From Heliocidaris erythrogramma (taxonomy: Eukaryota; Echinodermata; Echinoidea; Camarodonta; Echinometridae): a stretch of 64,000 nt of DNA. Numbering within the stretch: the first letter of the stretch is position 1; the number at the start of each line of letters is the position of its first letter. The DNA is taken from positions 7,313,803 through 7,377,802 of the forward strand of contig CM046870.1 in NCBI GenBank assembly GCA_025617745.1, read 5' to 3'. This document shows positions 63,881 to 64,000 of the stretch, one piece after another. The notes under the pieces were generated by a model that was not told the origin of the DNA, searched no databases, and was given only the letters and a program-made list of their open reading frames with translations. Made by a program: the position numbers and the translations under genes.

Positions 63881-64000
63881 ATGTCCCAGTAGCTATATAG
63901 TAGCTAGTAGCTATATCATGCCTATGGTCAAGTTAAATGACGTCTATCTGAGCTACTTGAAATGTATGTAATATGGATATAAATATTATTCATATTTTGA

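Overview
The window is repeat-rich animal DNA. The evidence for an animal is two eukaryotic tRNA genes, GT-AG introns, a p23 co-chaperone gene, a single-exon rhodopsin-family GPCR, a CsRn1-type Ty3/gypsy LTR element, several non-LTR (LINE) families and a dense population of foldback DNA transposons. AT-rich composition, frequent poly-G/poly-C runs and this mix of LINE, CsRn1 and foldback elements suggest a marine deuterostome, most likely an echinoderm such as a sea urchin. That placement is inference; no single sequence here proves it.

Layout. 0.5-3.3 kb: 5'-truncated LINE split by a 1.8-kb CACTG-ended DNA transposon. 3.5 kb: tRNA-Met(CAT). 4.8-7.9 kb: decayed minus-strand LINE. 9.2-14.3 kb: young LTR retrotransposon with near-identical LTRs and a tRNA-Trp primer site, inserted in an AT-rich dispersed repeat also seen at 17.1-17.7 kb. 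15.4-17.1 kb: tandem hairpins and a truncated second gypsy element. 17.8-19.6 kb: minus-strand L1/Tx1-type ORF1 broken by a 781-bp palindrome. 20.6-22.6 kb: TIR repeat, a tRNA-Arg(TCT)-like gene enclosed by a perfect 102-bp inverted repeat, a second palindrome and a MITE. 23-30.7 kb: hAT-type MITE, LINE remnants and foldbacks.

30.8-31.9 kb carries an intact GPCR gene on the minus strand. 33.3-36.5 kb holds two minisatellites: a 29/30-bp TTAGGG-containing array, then an array rich in TGACGTCA palindromes with a 640-bp higher-order duplication. 36.5-43.6 kb is mostly gene-free with MITE copies.

44.9-49.3 kb contains five consecutive coding exons (minus strand) of a p23/PTGES3-like HSP90 co-chaperone with a long Gly-Met-rich tail; its first exon is not identified and a foldback element abuts its 3' end. 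About 380 bp upstream and divergent lies a plus-strand first coding exon resembling the N-terminus of KIAA1958/ZMYM-type (DUF3504) proteins.

53.2-57.8 kb is a nested set of inverted duplications, interrupted by a Mutator-like element with a perfect 9-bp target duplication. 58.7-60.6 kb holds two TTAA-flanked foldbacks, one with a smaller MITE at its centre. A tRNA-derived SINE (62.8 kb) and a probable short first coding exon (63.26 kb) close the window.

The host genes recognised are therefore the GPCR, p23, the KIAA1958-like exon, two tRNAs and possibly the 63.26-kb exon. Most of the remaining sequence is transposon-derived or simple repeat. All alignments were made by eye, so identities and boundaries are approximate unless a target duplication fixes them.
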